This document shows, piece by piece, positions 50,401 to 64,000 of a DNA stretch of 64,000 nt. The notes beneath the pieces were generated by a model. That model was not told the origin of the DNA and ran no database searches. It worked only from the letters and a program-made list of their open reading frames with translations. Source of the stretch: Acanthochlamys bracteata (taxonomy: Eukaryota; Streptophyta; Magnoliopsida; Pandanales; Velloziaceae). Position 1 is the stretch's first letter; every line of letters starts with the position of its first letter. The position numbers and the translations under genes are program-made. Where the stretch lies: assembly GCA_019914995.1 (NCBI GenBank), contig CM034126.1, positions 5,585,001-5,649,000 of the forward strand, given 5' to 3'.

Positions 50401-50803
50401 CTCTAAAGAAGCTCACTAAAATTTGTTATAAATATGCATGTAGTATTTGTTAGAAATACACACTGGATTGTGAGTATAGAAAGAGCATTAGTTGCAATGG
50501 AACGTAATAAAATTAACGCGCGCATGGATCAACGTAACGAGTGAAGCCATGTTTTTCAAATAATAAAGTTTTAGAATACACACAAATAAAACATATATCT
50601 TTAATGCCATATAAAAGCTATGAATAGAAAAAAATATTATTTGATAAGAAAAGGACAAATAAATAAACATAATATGTTTAGAGGTAGTTTCTTTGAAACT
50701 TATACAAAGCATGAAGTGCGACCACAATGCTGGTCGAACGTACATGTCTTGAATATATAAACCTTAATAAGTTCATTCTCCATTAAGGATTGTCAGTGTA
50801 GAA

Positions 50804-50914
50804 TCAATCCAAGTTAGACGAAGTTCTGTAACACAAGTTCGCACAAACTCAACATATTCAATCCAAGTTAGACGAAGTTCTCTAACACAAATTCGCACAA
50901 ACTCAACATATTCA
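50804..50914. repeat. Tandem duplication, 54-bp unit
   Basis: TCAATCCAAGTTAGACGAAG begins two consecutive 54-bp units (50804-50857 and 50858-50911) that differ at only two positions. Both contain a CGCACAAACTCAACATATT segment. A recent local duplication with no obvious function. Confidence 0.95.
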
Positions 50915-51188
50915 AAGAAAAAAAGAACCTAAATATAAACTTTAAGGTTTAAACGTAAGTATATAAACCTAAGTTCAGGTGAGAGTACGTGAAAATCTAC
51001 TCAGCGAAGAGTTTCAAGAGCTTCTTAACTCATATGATATACAAAGACTGACATGCGACACAAGTTCAATAAATTTGGAGCAAAGCTAAATTGTAGCATG
51101 TAACGGAGATCACTTTCTCGTATATACCAAAGTTTGAGGATCTGGCATTTGAATATGAAGATAACATAGACAAATTCGTTGCTGACAT

Positions 51189-51934
51189 ATGCTGCGATTC
51201 TACAAGGAATTGCAGAAGACTCTGTTGTTATGTGCGATCTGCGTTATGAGGAGACTCGGTTGTTCTTGTATCCCCGGTTCAGCTCTTGACAGAGCAGGAG
51301 ATGCTAATGGTTGTTTGAAGTTTGTTCCTACACCCGGCAATGCTTCATCAGATGAACTCGAACCTTCTGCTGCTAGGATTAATAACACCTTGGTCCCTGG
51401 ATCGTGGTTCATGATATGAATTGTTGCGATTCTATTAGGAATTGCACGAAGGGTTTCAGACAGGGAACAGAGCAAAATGTAGAAATAAATGAAAATGAAT
51501 TAGGACATATTTGATGATTCATGCCCCCTTCTTCTCCATGGAGCTTAAAACTTTATAACCAAAGGTAGGAGAAAACTCCCAACACAAAAGAAACAAATTA
51601 TTCGGTAATCGTTCCTGAAATGTTCACGCAATCTTTGCATGCAATCTGGATGAACTTCTGCTGGGAACTTCACGTCATCCAAACCTCCGCTCCAAAACCA
51701 GTGCCGCGCATTAACTACATGCTAGCCCAAGACAGTTGCTCCGCTGAACATTACTCGATGCCTTTGGTGCAGCTAGACCTGAAGGAGATCCGCCGTGAGC
51801 CTACAGAAAATTACCTTGGATTGCAATTGGGTGGAATGCTAGCCTTTGACTGTCTGACTATAGCGGCCCGGGCAGTGCCTGGTTCATCCCTTGTGGTTGC
51901 CCTAGCACTTCTAGTTGCAATCGGGAGCATTTAG
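51189..51934 (+). other. Unassigned open frames, possible gene fragment
   Basis: Two frames (51189-51419, 76 residues; 51620-51934, 104 residues) lie in sequence less AT-rich than its surroundings. The second ends with a hydrophobic tail after ARAVPGSS (VVALALLVAIGSI), which could be a membrane or GPI-anchor-like segment. I recognise no family on either strand. They could be exons of an unknown gene, a gene fragment, or chance. Confidence 0.25.
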
Positions 51935-52730
51935 CGTGTGGCCTTTCTTTTCTGGTGGAGTATGAGCACCCGTGTCTTCACCAATCTGTGGATATGAAAC
52001 AAATTGTCTAAGTTGAAATGGTCATAAAATTGTAATCAAATAGACAGCAATTCTATAATAAAATCAGGAAGTCAAGACATGAAAGAGACAATCTAAAGTC
52101 AACTATAAATTCCGGCTATGAGGAGTAACGAGAGTGACATCTAAGTCAGAAATAATTCTAGCTATGAGAAGGAACTTGTTCATGCTGAGGAAATGTCATC
52201 CTCTGTTTGTTAGATGACCCTACACTTAAAGTTACTATCAATAGTGCTTCTATATGTTGTTAAAATTCTAATTAGAATGATTTGGCTTGGTAAAATAGGT
52301 ACTATGAAGAAATCGAATTCTTTGCTCATTTCTATTTGACAACTTTATAATTTCCATCTGCACACTTGAATTTAAGTCACTATCTGTCCATCAAAATTGC
52401 CCGACTTCATTTGAGAAAGCACAAGGAACCCCACAGTCATAATGTAATACTTATGAAGTCCAATTCAAGTCCCACAAAATTAATCTTTCATTCCCTGAAT
52501 CCAAGAATTTCAGTTCATTAAAATGTTGAAAGCAAAATGCAAGACCAAGAAACTACAGTGAGTCATCGCTCCTAGTCACAGAAGGAAATTTCCAACATCT
52601 CGTCTTTTCTCTAGACCTGGAAACCGCGTAGCAATTAGTCTTATTCCACCAGTTCATCTTACATGGACCACCAAAGAATACTTCGATTACAACAGCAATG
52701 TTCCTCCCTAAATATCGCTTTGCTTGCTTC
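51935..52730. other. Upstream region of the NAC gene, no gene seen
   Basis: No coding signal. This would include the distal promoter of the NAC gene. Confidence 0.35.
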
Positions 52731-52738
52731 TATATAAA
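52731..52738 (+). promoter_or_regulatory. TATA box of the NAC gene
   Basis: TATATAAA, 71 bp before the start codon at 52809. This implies a 5' leader of about 40 bp. Confidence 0.65.
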
Positions 52739-52808
52739 CAACCAGAAAAGATTAACTGATCAAACACCAATAAGTGTTGTGTTGTGAAGGTAGTTAACAT
52801 TTAATCAA

Positions 52809-54029
52809 ATGGAAGCAAATGATCAGATATGTCGTAGTACTGCAACTGGTGTAGAGCTTCCGGGATTCCGGTTCCACCCAACCGAAGAAGAACTTCTTGA
52901 CTTCTATCTCCGGCAAGTTGCTCATGGGAAGAAACTCCATTTCGATATAATCGAGACGCTTAATCTTTACCGCCATGATCCATGGGAGCTTCCCAGTACG
53001 TCATTAACTATTGATAAACTAAGCATTCATACGCATTTGGTGCTTATTGTTTGATTAGTTTTTCTTTCTTTGAATATGTTCGCTGTACAGGGTTGGCAAA
53101 GATAGGGGACAGAGAATGGTACTTCTTTGTGCCCAGAGATAGGCGGCAGGCGAACGGTGGCAGGCCTAACCGGACTACTGAACGTGGATTTTGGAAGGCA
53201 ACAGGATCCGACCGGCCTATCAGGAGTGCAGCAGATCCCCGTAGACTAATTGGTCTTAAGAAGACACTCGTCTTTTACATCGGCCGTGCTCCTCGCGGAA
53301 CAAAGACCGATTGGGTCATGAATGAGTACCGGCTTCCTGATACTACCTCTTCTAGCTGCTCCACCTCCGCTACTCGCCCTCCTCAGGTTTGTAATTATTG
53401 ATAACTATAGGCAATAATGATAGTATGCTTGGCATTCTGAACAACTACATGCTAACGTCAGTATCTAATTTAATAATGTTTACAAATTAGTTGAAGAAGG
53501 CACGACGTCAATACGAAGTAAAGAAAGACGTTAACTAGGGGAAACTTCAGTTGTGACAAATAGTAGTACTGATGCGTAGCTAACTTGGATTTTTGTGATA
53601 TGCGTGCAGGACGTAGTGTTGTGCAAGGTATACAGAAAGGCAACATCTTTGAAAGAGATAGAGCTAAAAGCTGCGATGGAAGAAGAATTTAGAGCCTCAA
53701 CGACATCACTCTCTGTGGATGAAAATTCAACTTCCTCCGAACATGCACACTACATACAAATATCAACAACTTCAGACAACAACGACAACGATAACCAGAA
53801 TATTGAAGGCAAAGAGATCGCTAACGAAGAAGTAAACAAGGAAGCTGAGGTTTGTTCTATGTCTACGAGAGCATTGATCAACCTCCCAGAGCTACAAGTT
53901 CCTACAAAAGGTTTGGAGTGGATGCAAGACTCATTCTTAACTCAGCTCAGAAGTCCATGGTTGGACCAACAGTGGTCACCTTTCCCAAATGTCGAACATT
54001 TAGATTTTGTTTGTTGTTATAATCACTAA
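52809..54029 (+). CDS. NAC-domain transcription factor (LOV1/ANAC035-like subgroup)
   Basis: Three exons (52809-52995, 53091-53386, 53610-54029) with GT-AG introns join in frame to 300 residues. The NAC domain fills about residues 17-175 with its five subdomains: [18 protein letters not shown], the dimerisation part near [19 protein letters not shown], then [20 protein letters not shown] and [20 protein letters not shown] that hold the DNA-binding loop, and VMNEYRLPD with [15 protein letters not shown]. The C-terminal half is acidic and Asn/Asp-rich, as in activation regions, and I see no membrane anchor. The intron positions are those usual for NAC genes. The first splice makes the residue after DPWELP an Arg where relatives often have Gly. 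The protein should act in the nucleus. The subgroup is inferred from the sequence after the NAC core; the exact orthologue is not settled. Confidence 0.95.
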
Positions 54030-54639
54030 GCTGCTTCTTGACAAATTATACTTTTGGAGACTACAAGTTTCTCATAGAAATTGATAGCATAAAACAATCT
54101 CTATAAATATTGAACCGAGAATACAGAGCATGCAAAGGAAATTCAAATTATCTCTTTTTTGTATGAACTCAGTAGAAAACCAATAAATAAAGCAATACTT
54201 GCAAAATACTGAAAATCTATTTGCATAAACAAATCACCATAATGGCAAGCATGTTAACACAAGTAATTTAACCACAAAAATTACCTCAAGGTTAGGAGAA
54301 AAAATTGCCAGCAATTGACAAATCTCCACTTTCAAAATAATAGAAATACAAAGTTCTCTTTCGGTAGAATTAGAAGAATACTACTATATAAATTCAACAA
54401 TCTTAACAAAGAAGTATTTTCCAAGAGAGAATTAAAAAGACCTTATAAAAGTCGGTGGTGTAACAAACACACAGATCGTAAAGAACTTCAAACTCAATAT
54501 CCAACGCTTAGAATGAAGAACTACGAGTTGTAAACGCGTTGATATAATTTTAGCTTAATCGAGCTACGAATCAATTTCATCCAGCATTGGGCAAACTAGA
54601 CATCTAGAGTGCTTTCTTCTTCTTCCTTTCTCTCTTTTT
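54030..54639. other. 3' flank of the NAC gene, no gene seen
   Basis: AT-rich; probably includes the 3' untranslated region. The 72-residue open frame at 54315-54533 has no recognisable domain. Confidence 0.35.
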
Positions 54640-55694
54640 TTTTTTCCAATTTTGTGATTATTGGAATAAGGTTATAAGTCTTCCACATGAGTTCAATACA
54701 TGTTGACCTTTTGGATCACCTCGATAATAGATTTATCTCTTTCTGACTACGTGAAGAAATGCCATTCCAACAATCAAATGTTAAACTTCAACATTTTCTC
54801 TCGGTAGTGTCTTTGTGAACATATCAGAACTATTGAAATTATTGTCAATCTTCTCAAACTCAAAGAAGTTGTCGTTAAAAGCATCTCTCCACAAATGATA
54901 TCTTATATCAATGTTCTTTTGATCTTGCAAGAAAAAGGAAAACCCTTACCAATGTGAATTGGAATTTGATTATCATGAAGTATCATATAATGTTGCTACT
55001 TGAAATCAAGTTCTCAAATAAACTTTTTATCCACAACAACTCTTTACTTGCTTTAGTTATTACAATATACTCTACCTCAGTCGTACAAGCGTAATATAGT
55101 TATGTAACCTAGGTTGTTAAGGTACATCTCAAACTGAGCATGTAATCAAAAGATTCGAATTAGACTTTCGAAAACCAGTATCTTCTGTTATATCCAACTT
55201 AGTATCGCTAACAAGTAATAATTTTTCACCTCAAAAAATGATAGTCACAAATCAGTAGTATATGAAGATATTTAATAATCTACGTCACTATATTTTAATG
55301 CTCACTTTCTAGATTCATAAATACCAATTGTATAAGTACGTTTGACCTCGTTACACTATTGCATCTATTGAATCTCCTACTGCTAAAGCATATGGAGCTC
55401 TTCTAATGTTTTTCTTTTCCTTATCTATAAAAGGTACTATTTTGTGAACTTAAGTGAGTAGTAAGAGTAGAGTTAACCACTTGAGTGTGATATATAATAG
55501 TTTTTTCAAACACATTTTCAATAAATGACATATATAACTTGTTGAATTCTCTATCTAAATCAATTCGAGTTCCAAAAATTTGTTTTAGTTGTCCAAAATC
55601 TTTCACATCAAAGGATTTACTGAATTGTTTTTAACTTGTCAATTCTAGAAGCATTACTACTAATAATTAATGTGTCACTTTAATTATGTAAAAT

Positions 55695-55815
55695 TATAAT
55701 CAACAAAAGTAATAATATAATCAACATATAATCAACATAAAGTAATAATCAACATAAAGTAATAATGTAATAAAAATATAATCAACATAAAGTAATAATG
55801 TAATAAAAAAATAAT
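55695..55815. repeat. AT-rich minisatellite
   Basis: Several tandem copies of ATAATCAACATAAAGTAATA-like units lie within the Copia relic. Confidence 0.85.
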
Positions 55816-56430
55816 CAAAGAATTTTTAAGCAAAAGCATAGTAATCAGAATATGTTTCGAGTAGCTTGGCTCTATAGTATACCATTGTCTTAAAGCTTAT
55901 TTCAATTTATAATGACTTTATTTTAAGTTTGTAGACATAAACATATTTTCTTTTTACTTCGAAATCCTCTGATTGCTGTATGCAAATTTTTTTATCTAAG
56001 TCGACATATAGAAAAGCATTATTGACATCGATCTATTCAATCTCCAAATCAAGAGTAGCTTTTAAGCCTAGAATCATGAATAGATGACATAATAATAGGA
56101 GAAAGATTTCATCATAATAAGCAACTTTTTCTTATTGAATCCCTTAGTAACCATCTTAGCTTCTCAGTTGATCTTTTCTTTTATTATGTGCATACACATC
56201 CTAATTTTTGTCATATTTCTTTTTCATTTTCAAAACATCTCAAAAGAGTAAACTTAGATTACAGGATAAATATAAAAGGCAAAACCCAAATTCATATCAA
56301 TTAACTACAATTTCATAAGCTTCATAGAAAAACACATCAAAGTTAGGTAAAATATGACAACACAAAACAAGATAAAGTTAACCAAATGATAAAAAAATTT
56401 CAGCAAAATTTCAACAAAGAGTTTAATTTA

Positions 56431-56952
56431 GGAGTGACAATTTTGGTTCATGGATTGGTTTCGTATCAACCTATTTAATAACCAGATCAAAATTATTCAA
56501 ACATAATTCAGCCAATTTAATTATACGGATCAAAATTGTCAACCATAATCCAACATATTTAATAATCGGAACAAATTTGAATCGACCTATTAAATAATTA
56601 AATTTATTAAAATAAAAATTATAAAAATTAATTTCTAATAATAATATACATAAATTATTTACTATGATATTCTAAAAAAATTAATAATTTTGATAAAATC
56701 TATTAATTAAGTAAACAATTAAGTACATTAGATTAAGTTAAGAAAAATATATACACAAAAAAATTTATGTCATTGTTGTAAATATTCTCTAATTATAAAA
56801 TAATATATACTAAATAAATAATTATACATATTAAATGAATCAATTTTCGATCAATCCAAACCCGACCCGAACCCGATTAAGGTCTAACCCGAATTCGACT
56901 TTTTCGAAAAATTTTGAGTTGGGATCGCAAGTCGGGTCGAAAATTGCCATAT
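56431..56952 (-). repeat. GATCCGA-rich interspersed repeat, copy 3, nested in the Copia relic
   Basis: The reverse complement starts TATGGCAATTTTCGACCCGA and passes through GGGTTCGGGTCGGGTTTGGA and an A/T stretch to AATTGTCACTCC. This matches the order of the copy at 9003-9625. Confidence 0.7.
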
Positions 56953-57950
56953 CTAGTTTAATTTATACTTAAAGAAAAAGAAAACCATCAAAGTCTTAGA
57001 AATACTTACCTTTACGTGCTTTAGGTCTCCTATAGAAAAGCTTACCTCTTTAGTACCCAAACTTTTTTGGTGTCTTCTATATTAATTGGCTTCATTATTC
57101 CTTTAGGAACCTGTACTATCTTTCTCTTACATTCTTTTATACCAATAAGAATTTATCTTGTAACCATTTCTACCATAGTGAAATCACTTTATAAATTGAG
57201 CTAATGAGTAGATTATTTTCGTCACATACTTACTCAAAAATGCGAAATTTGTATTTCTTAAATTTTGCTTACCAATGGTTTGAATTGGTGCAAGATTCTC
57301 ACTAGTTAGCATATACCACCCAATATCATATTTTACGAAAAGATTTTTCTACGAGTCAAGTGTAGTATCTAATGCTTCCTTACCTTCAATAAATGAAGAT
57401 AGGTAGGCTTTGCAATTCAGTATTTTAGCAGTCAAGTCTTTGATTTCGTTTCTCAACAACATACAGTTTATGGTATATGACTTGTTTACTGCATTGATTT
57501 TGGCAAGCTTTGCATTTAAACAATCATATTCTACATATAACTTGACATTTGCTACTTCTAACTTGTTGATCTTCTCATTCAAATTCTTAGAAGTGTAGAA
57601 GCTAGCATTGTCCGAGTTATACGGATACTTACAGTAGAATCGTCATTCAGATTTGCATAAAATTTCTCATTTAACACAAGAAGTTTTATGTTTTCTACAT
57701 GTAATGCATACACTTTGGCATTAATTTGATCACAACCAATATGTAGAGTATCTTTGCATAGCATTAATCTTAGCAAGTGTATTACTTAGCAAGCACTTCT
57801 TTAGTTAACAAGTTAGAATTTGCTTCGATCTATCTTAACATCTACAGCATATAAAGAAATAATATCATGACAATTAGATGTTACATTAGTGAGGTTAAAT
57901 AGAGTATCATGTTATTTTCGTTTTACAAAGTCTGGGTTCACTCGTTTCCT

Positions 57951-58664
57951 TTTTTGGACATCCCCAGTCATTGCAGTGATGAGCCGGAGTTGATTGGACC
58001 CTCGATTTGAATCAGAATGGCGCGATGTGGGTATATTTATCTACTTTAATTTTTCTACTTGTTATTTCGCGTCAATTTTTATTAGTCTGACCGAACTTGA
58101 AATTTACTTTGAATTTGGTTTAGCTCAACTCAATATAGGACGTGACGTTGATGTTCATTACTTCTAATGAATTATCGATTAAACAATTGCAATCTTTAGT
58201 TAAGCTCAAGCATGAATCTACATAATCTAATCTACATAATGTTAAAGGAATTACAACTCTCACGTATTAGGATAAGTATTTAATGTATTGATATTGATAC
58301 CGCTATCTAATTGAATCGAGATAATCGCAATAGAGGCATAATAATATTTTGATTATGATATACAATAGTTTTCAGAAATACATACAATCATTTTGTGACA
58401 TACATTGTTTTTACTAAAAATATAGTTTATTTTATTTGTAACTCAATTTCCTATAAAAAGATATGTTTAAAATAAGTTTTATTTATTACAAATTTATTTT
58501 TATAAAGTCACGTACAATAATTTAATTATTAAAAACTTATCTTGGTATTGACAAGTAAACAAATGTAAGCCTATATTAGCCTATTCTCCATTATCTCACT
58601 AATATAACATAAAACAATACGCCTTAATTTGATTATTAGAAAGAGCTAAACAGTGGACGTAGAA
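57951..58664. other. Intergenic, no gene seen
   Basis: AT-rich sequence between the Copia relic and the first of three MITEs; nothing supported. Confidence 0.35.
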
Positions 58665-58896
58665 AATTTTTTTTAGTGCTTATAATAAGGAACTCTTTTA
58701 AAATGAATAATAATTTTGAAATTTTTTTAAAAACTAAACTTCATTTTTTTATCTAGTAAAATAAAAAATATACATATAAAAGTTTTAGAATATACAATTA
58801 TCTATAATTTTTTAATTTAAAAATATTAAAAAATATTTTGAAAATTTTATTATAAAATATGAAAGATTTTATGGAACTGAAAACCGTGCCAAACAT
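58665..58896 (+). repeat. AT-rich MITE family, diverged copy 9
   Basis: TTTAGTGCTTATAATAAGGAA at the left and GTGCCAAACATC at the right keep the family ends. The interior is A/T. Confidence 0.6.
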
Positions 58897-59013
58897 CTTT
58901 CTACTCAGCCCTTCCATCTCCCAGTCACGTGACCTTTTCCTTCTAACCGGACCACCACCACCTCCATAACCAACCAGCGATCGATCTCTACTCTCCTTCC
59001 CCGCCGCGGCTTT

Positions 59014-59208
59014 GCGTTTGACATTACTATTTAAAGTAATTTTAATTTAATTTTATAATTTTTAATATAAGTTTATATATATTTACAAAATTTAAAAGAT
59101 ATAAACAAAATAATATATTTTTATTTTTTAAATAAAAATAAAATTTATTTTTAAAAATATAAAAATAGTTTTACTTTAAAAAAATTCTATTTTTTAATAA
59201 CTCACAAA
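59014..59208 (-). repeat. AT-rich MITE family, diverged copy 10
   Basis: Begins GCGTTTGACATTACTAT, with an A/T interior in reverse orientation and a decayed right end. It lies in the upstream region of the ELF6-like gene. Confidence 0.5.
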
Positions 59209-59241
59209 AAGATAAAAAAATAAATTCTTAGTTATTTAGTT

Positions 59242-59435
59242 GCGTTTGGTTCAATTTAATAAAAACATAATACTATTTTATATTTTTTAATATGTATTTT
59301 ATAATTATTTAAAAAATTAATTTAAAATTTAAAAGTATAAAAAGTTACTTAATACTTTGTATTATATATTTTATTATTTTAAAATAAAAATAAAACTCAA
59401 CTTTTTAAAAATATAAAAATATTTTTAGAAAGGCT
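59242..59435 (-). repeat. AT-rich MITE family, diverged copy 11, next to the ELF6-like start
   Basis: Begins GCGTTTGGTTCAATTTAA, with an A/T interior in reverse orientation, and ends about 60 bp before the ATG at 59496. The right terminus is not well kept. Confidence 0.5.
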
Positions 59436-59495
59436 CCGATTTAAAGTCGACTTCTATTAGTTCTCTCCTCCACCGTCGCCGCTCGCCGAGCGGCG

Positions 59496-62000
<2,505 letters not shown>

Positions 62001-64000
62001 GTTAGGTATCCCTGATGTCCTGGAAAGTGGTTGAACTTTTCTTAATTTTATTTTTTCTTTGTTAGCTTGCTGACTGCTGATTTTGTTCCAAGCAGAAGGT
62101 TTTTGTTGAAGTTTTCCCTGTCCTATGGCTCTTACTTCAAAGTTGAGAATTATTTATATATTTTCCTCTTAATGGTGTATCATATAAGTTACATCCATAG
62201 AGAGTGAGTTAGGCAAAGGTGATTGCTTTGTTCAATCTTGATGAAAACATTATTAGTATTAATATTGTAATTCTTTTGTAATAGAAACACCAAACAGCTT
62301 TCAATCTGTCCAATGTTAAGCACTTATATGAGGAAAGGAGGAATCGTGATCCTGGTTAGGTGATGGATTATATCATTTAATTAATAGCTAGGTAAATTAT
62401 TATGAAATACGTAATGAGTGATACGGAACCCCAAACCTCTGTTTCCTTGCAGACTTTTTTACAAAAAAAATTGAATAATCACCATAAATTTGAGCGTGAT
62501 GACACTGTGATAATAACAGTGATTTACATTGTCATTTTGTCATTTGAAAAGAGGACTTATTATGAATTTGTAAAGTTGTGGAATATAGAGCAAATATTTT
62601 GGTCTCCATCTTGTCTTGAGAGGAAGTAGGCGAAATAAAATATAAGTCTTCTCTTTTTGTCGCTTGGTTAGAGGGGAAAGAAAATATAAGTCTTCTGTTT
62701 TTGTTGGCTGGTTAGAGAGGATGAATTAAAAGGAGAAAAGAAAAGGATCGTCTCTTTTATACGTATGAATCTCTTATAAAAGGGTGTGGAAAGGGAGGGA
62801 GCACTTTGGGTTTCTTTTCTTTACCTTTCTCTTTTCATCACTTCTTCTTTCCCTTTTTTTTCCTTTCTTTTCCCAACCAGCTGCAGCTTTAGTATTGTTA
62901 TGTCAGTGGGCAATATTTTTGTGTTACTCAATTGAAAAATAAGACATTTGGAACTTGGATCCTGGAATTTCGAAAAAGTCACTTTAGTTGGCATATACAA
63001 CTGCTTGTAAATTTTCTGGTTTTATATCTGATTTTACTTGAATGCCTTAGTTAACTTCACGTAATACACATACTAAAACAAAATTCTCTGTAATTGAACA
63101 TGGGATTGATGCATGAGATGGTGGTACAAAAATGAAATACTTTTATCAAGCTCGTCAATATCACTTGTTGAGGGGTCCATTTGTCATTGAGAATATGGCA
63201 GCAGAAATTTTACCCATCTGTTGAAGTGAGTTTCTATTCCAACGTATGGCTTAGAGGAACTAAAATGGAATGATGCACAATTGAAGCTTCTACCATGTTG
63301 AGAGTTTGCATTTAAGTATATGAAATTGTGGTTTCGTTATGTGCTAAAATGCTCATTAAGTTTTCCCAAAACTGTAGTAATTTGCAAGAATCTCAACATA
63401 TTTCTGAGATGCAATATCTGGGTAGTATTGAAAGAACTTTGTGTTCTTATTTTCATTGTTATACGCTCATGGTTTTGACTAAGTCAAAGGCTTCCTTTGC
63501 TTGCTTCAGGACATTTTTGGACCTCTTGTGAAGCAGATTTTACCAAGTAGAGCTAAGATTTCATAGTGGTTATCCTTTTGAGGGTTAAACAATATATAAG
63601 ATTCTACTTTCATAAATACAAGGAGAACATAAAATACTGACTTTTTAAATTTTCAAGAAGATCCTACTTACGTTTGCATGCTTGAAAAGTATTTGATTTG
63701 CATACTAACGGCAAGTGAGCATTACAAAGTTAAGAGCTTCTTGAGTGGTAGTCAGTAAGGGTATAGATGGTAACCTTAACAGCTGGGTTCCTTCTTGCTA
63801 AATTGCTTTCAGAATTGTACAATATGACATTCAGGTGGTTATTGTTTTTGTTTTTGTAGATATCACATAATATTCTTCTCTGCCAAAAAGTATCCTAATA
63901 ATTTTGATAGATCCATTACAAATTATTTCATCATTAACTCCTTCTGAATGTTCATTACTTTATGGTGGTGTCCAAGCATCTTTTGAATGGGCACCTAATT
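62001..64000 (+). other. Presumed intron of the ELF6-like gene, no exon found
   Basis: The exon ending at 62000 should be followed by one starting like VPRSLLPG. I could not find it in the remaining 2 kb. Either the intron exceeds the window, as can happen after insertions, or the gene is truncated. Pyrimidine-rich sequence at about 62800-62880 is unexplained. Confidence 0.35.

Larger units (their letters stand above)
54640..57950 (-). mobile_element. Copia LTR-retrotransposon relic, degenerate fossil
   Basis: Read leftwards, the parts are a coiled-coil region like that of some Copia polyproteins (about 57950-57000; the frame at 57349-57582 has a clear Leu/Lys/Asn heptad pattern), reverse-transcriptase words (about 56250-55840 and 55610-55280, including a MKDFGQLKQIFG segment), and an RNase H region (about 55200-54650). 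No LTRs were found. It is heavily broken and interrupted by a later GATCCGA repeat at 56431-56952, so it is old. Confidence 0.7.

Overview
The window looks like nuclear DNA of a dicotyledonous flowering plant. It is AT-rich, its genes have GT-AG introns, and its proteins belong to plant families: a DUF630/DUF632 protein, a BSK kinase, a chloroplast FtsH, a hevein-domain chitinase, a NAC factor and an ELF6-type demethylase. Most other sequence is old transposon debris. I see no tRNA, rRNA, CRISPR or bacterial-type content, and the species cannot be named from this sequence alone.

Layout: 83-5370 is a broken Copia element on the minus strand with both LTRs and a 5-bp target duplication. 5932-6736 is a short TRIM-type LTR element. 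6.7-11.9 kb is intergenic with AT-rich repeats. 11911-19277 (+) is an apparently intact four-exon DUF630/DUF632 gene whose 4.1-kb third intron holds three inverted-repeat elements. 21255-31510 (+) is a decayed BSK gene, with a degenerate Gypsy element in one intron and a MITE inside that. 31687-35103 (-) is a chloroplast FtsH gene of the FtsH1/FtsH5 type with complete exon structure but one frame break and two in-frame stops. 35.5-42.6 kb is repeats, including a 2.5-kb non-autonomous hAT-like element. 42696-43664 (+) is an intact intronless class I chitinase. 43.7-52.7 kb is intergenic with hAT-like and TRIM-like relics. 52809-54029 (+) is an intact three-exon NAC gene. 54.6-58 kb is a Copia relic on the minus strand. 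59496-62000 (+) holds the first four exons of an ELF6-like JmjC histone demethylase, with a frame break near the N terminus; the rest lies beyond or is lost.

The genes do not form a pathway. The main pattern is loss and repeat invasion. Three neighbouring host genes (BSK, FtsH, ELF6-like) carry disabling changes, while the DUF632, chitinase and NAC genes look whole. This would fit a duplicated segment losing redundant copies, or local sequence errors; I cannot tell these apart here. One AT-rich MITE family (about 200-260 bp, ends near GTTTGG-AGTGCTTAT) recurs about a dozen times. I found no strong evidence for a new biological system. The best leads are the cluster of decaying genes, a divergent TRIM family with a two-unit interior, the triple inverted-repeat intron and the GC-rich leader of the first Copia element.
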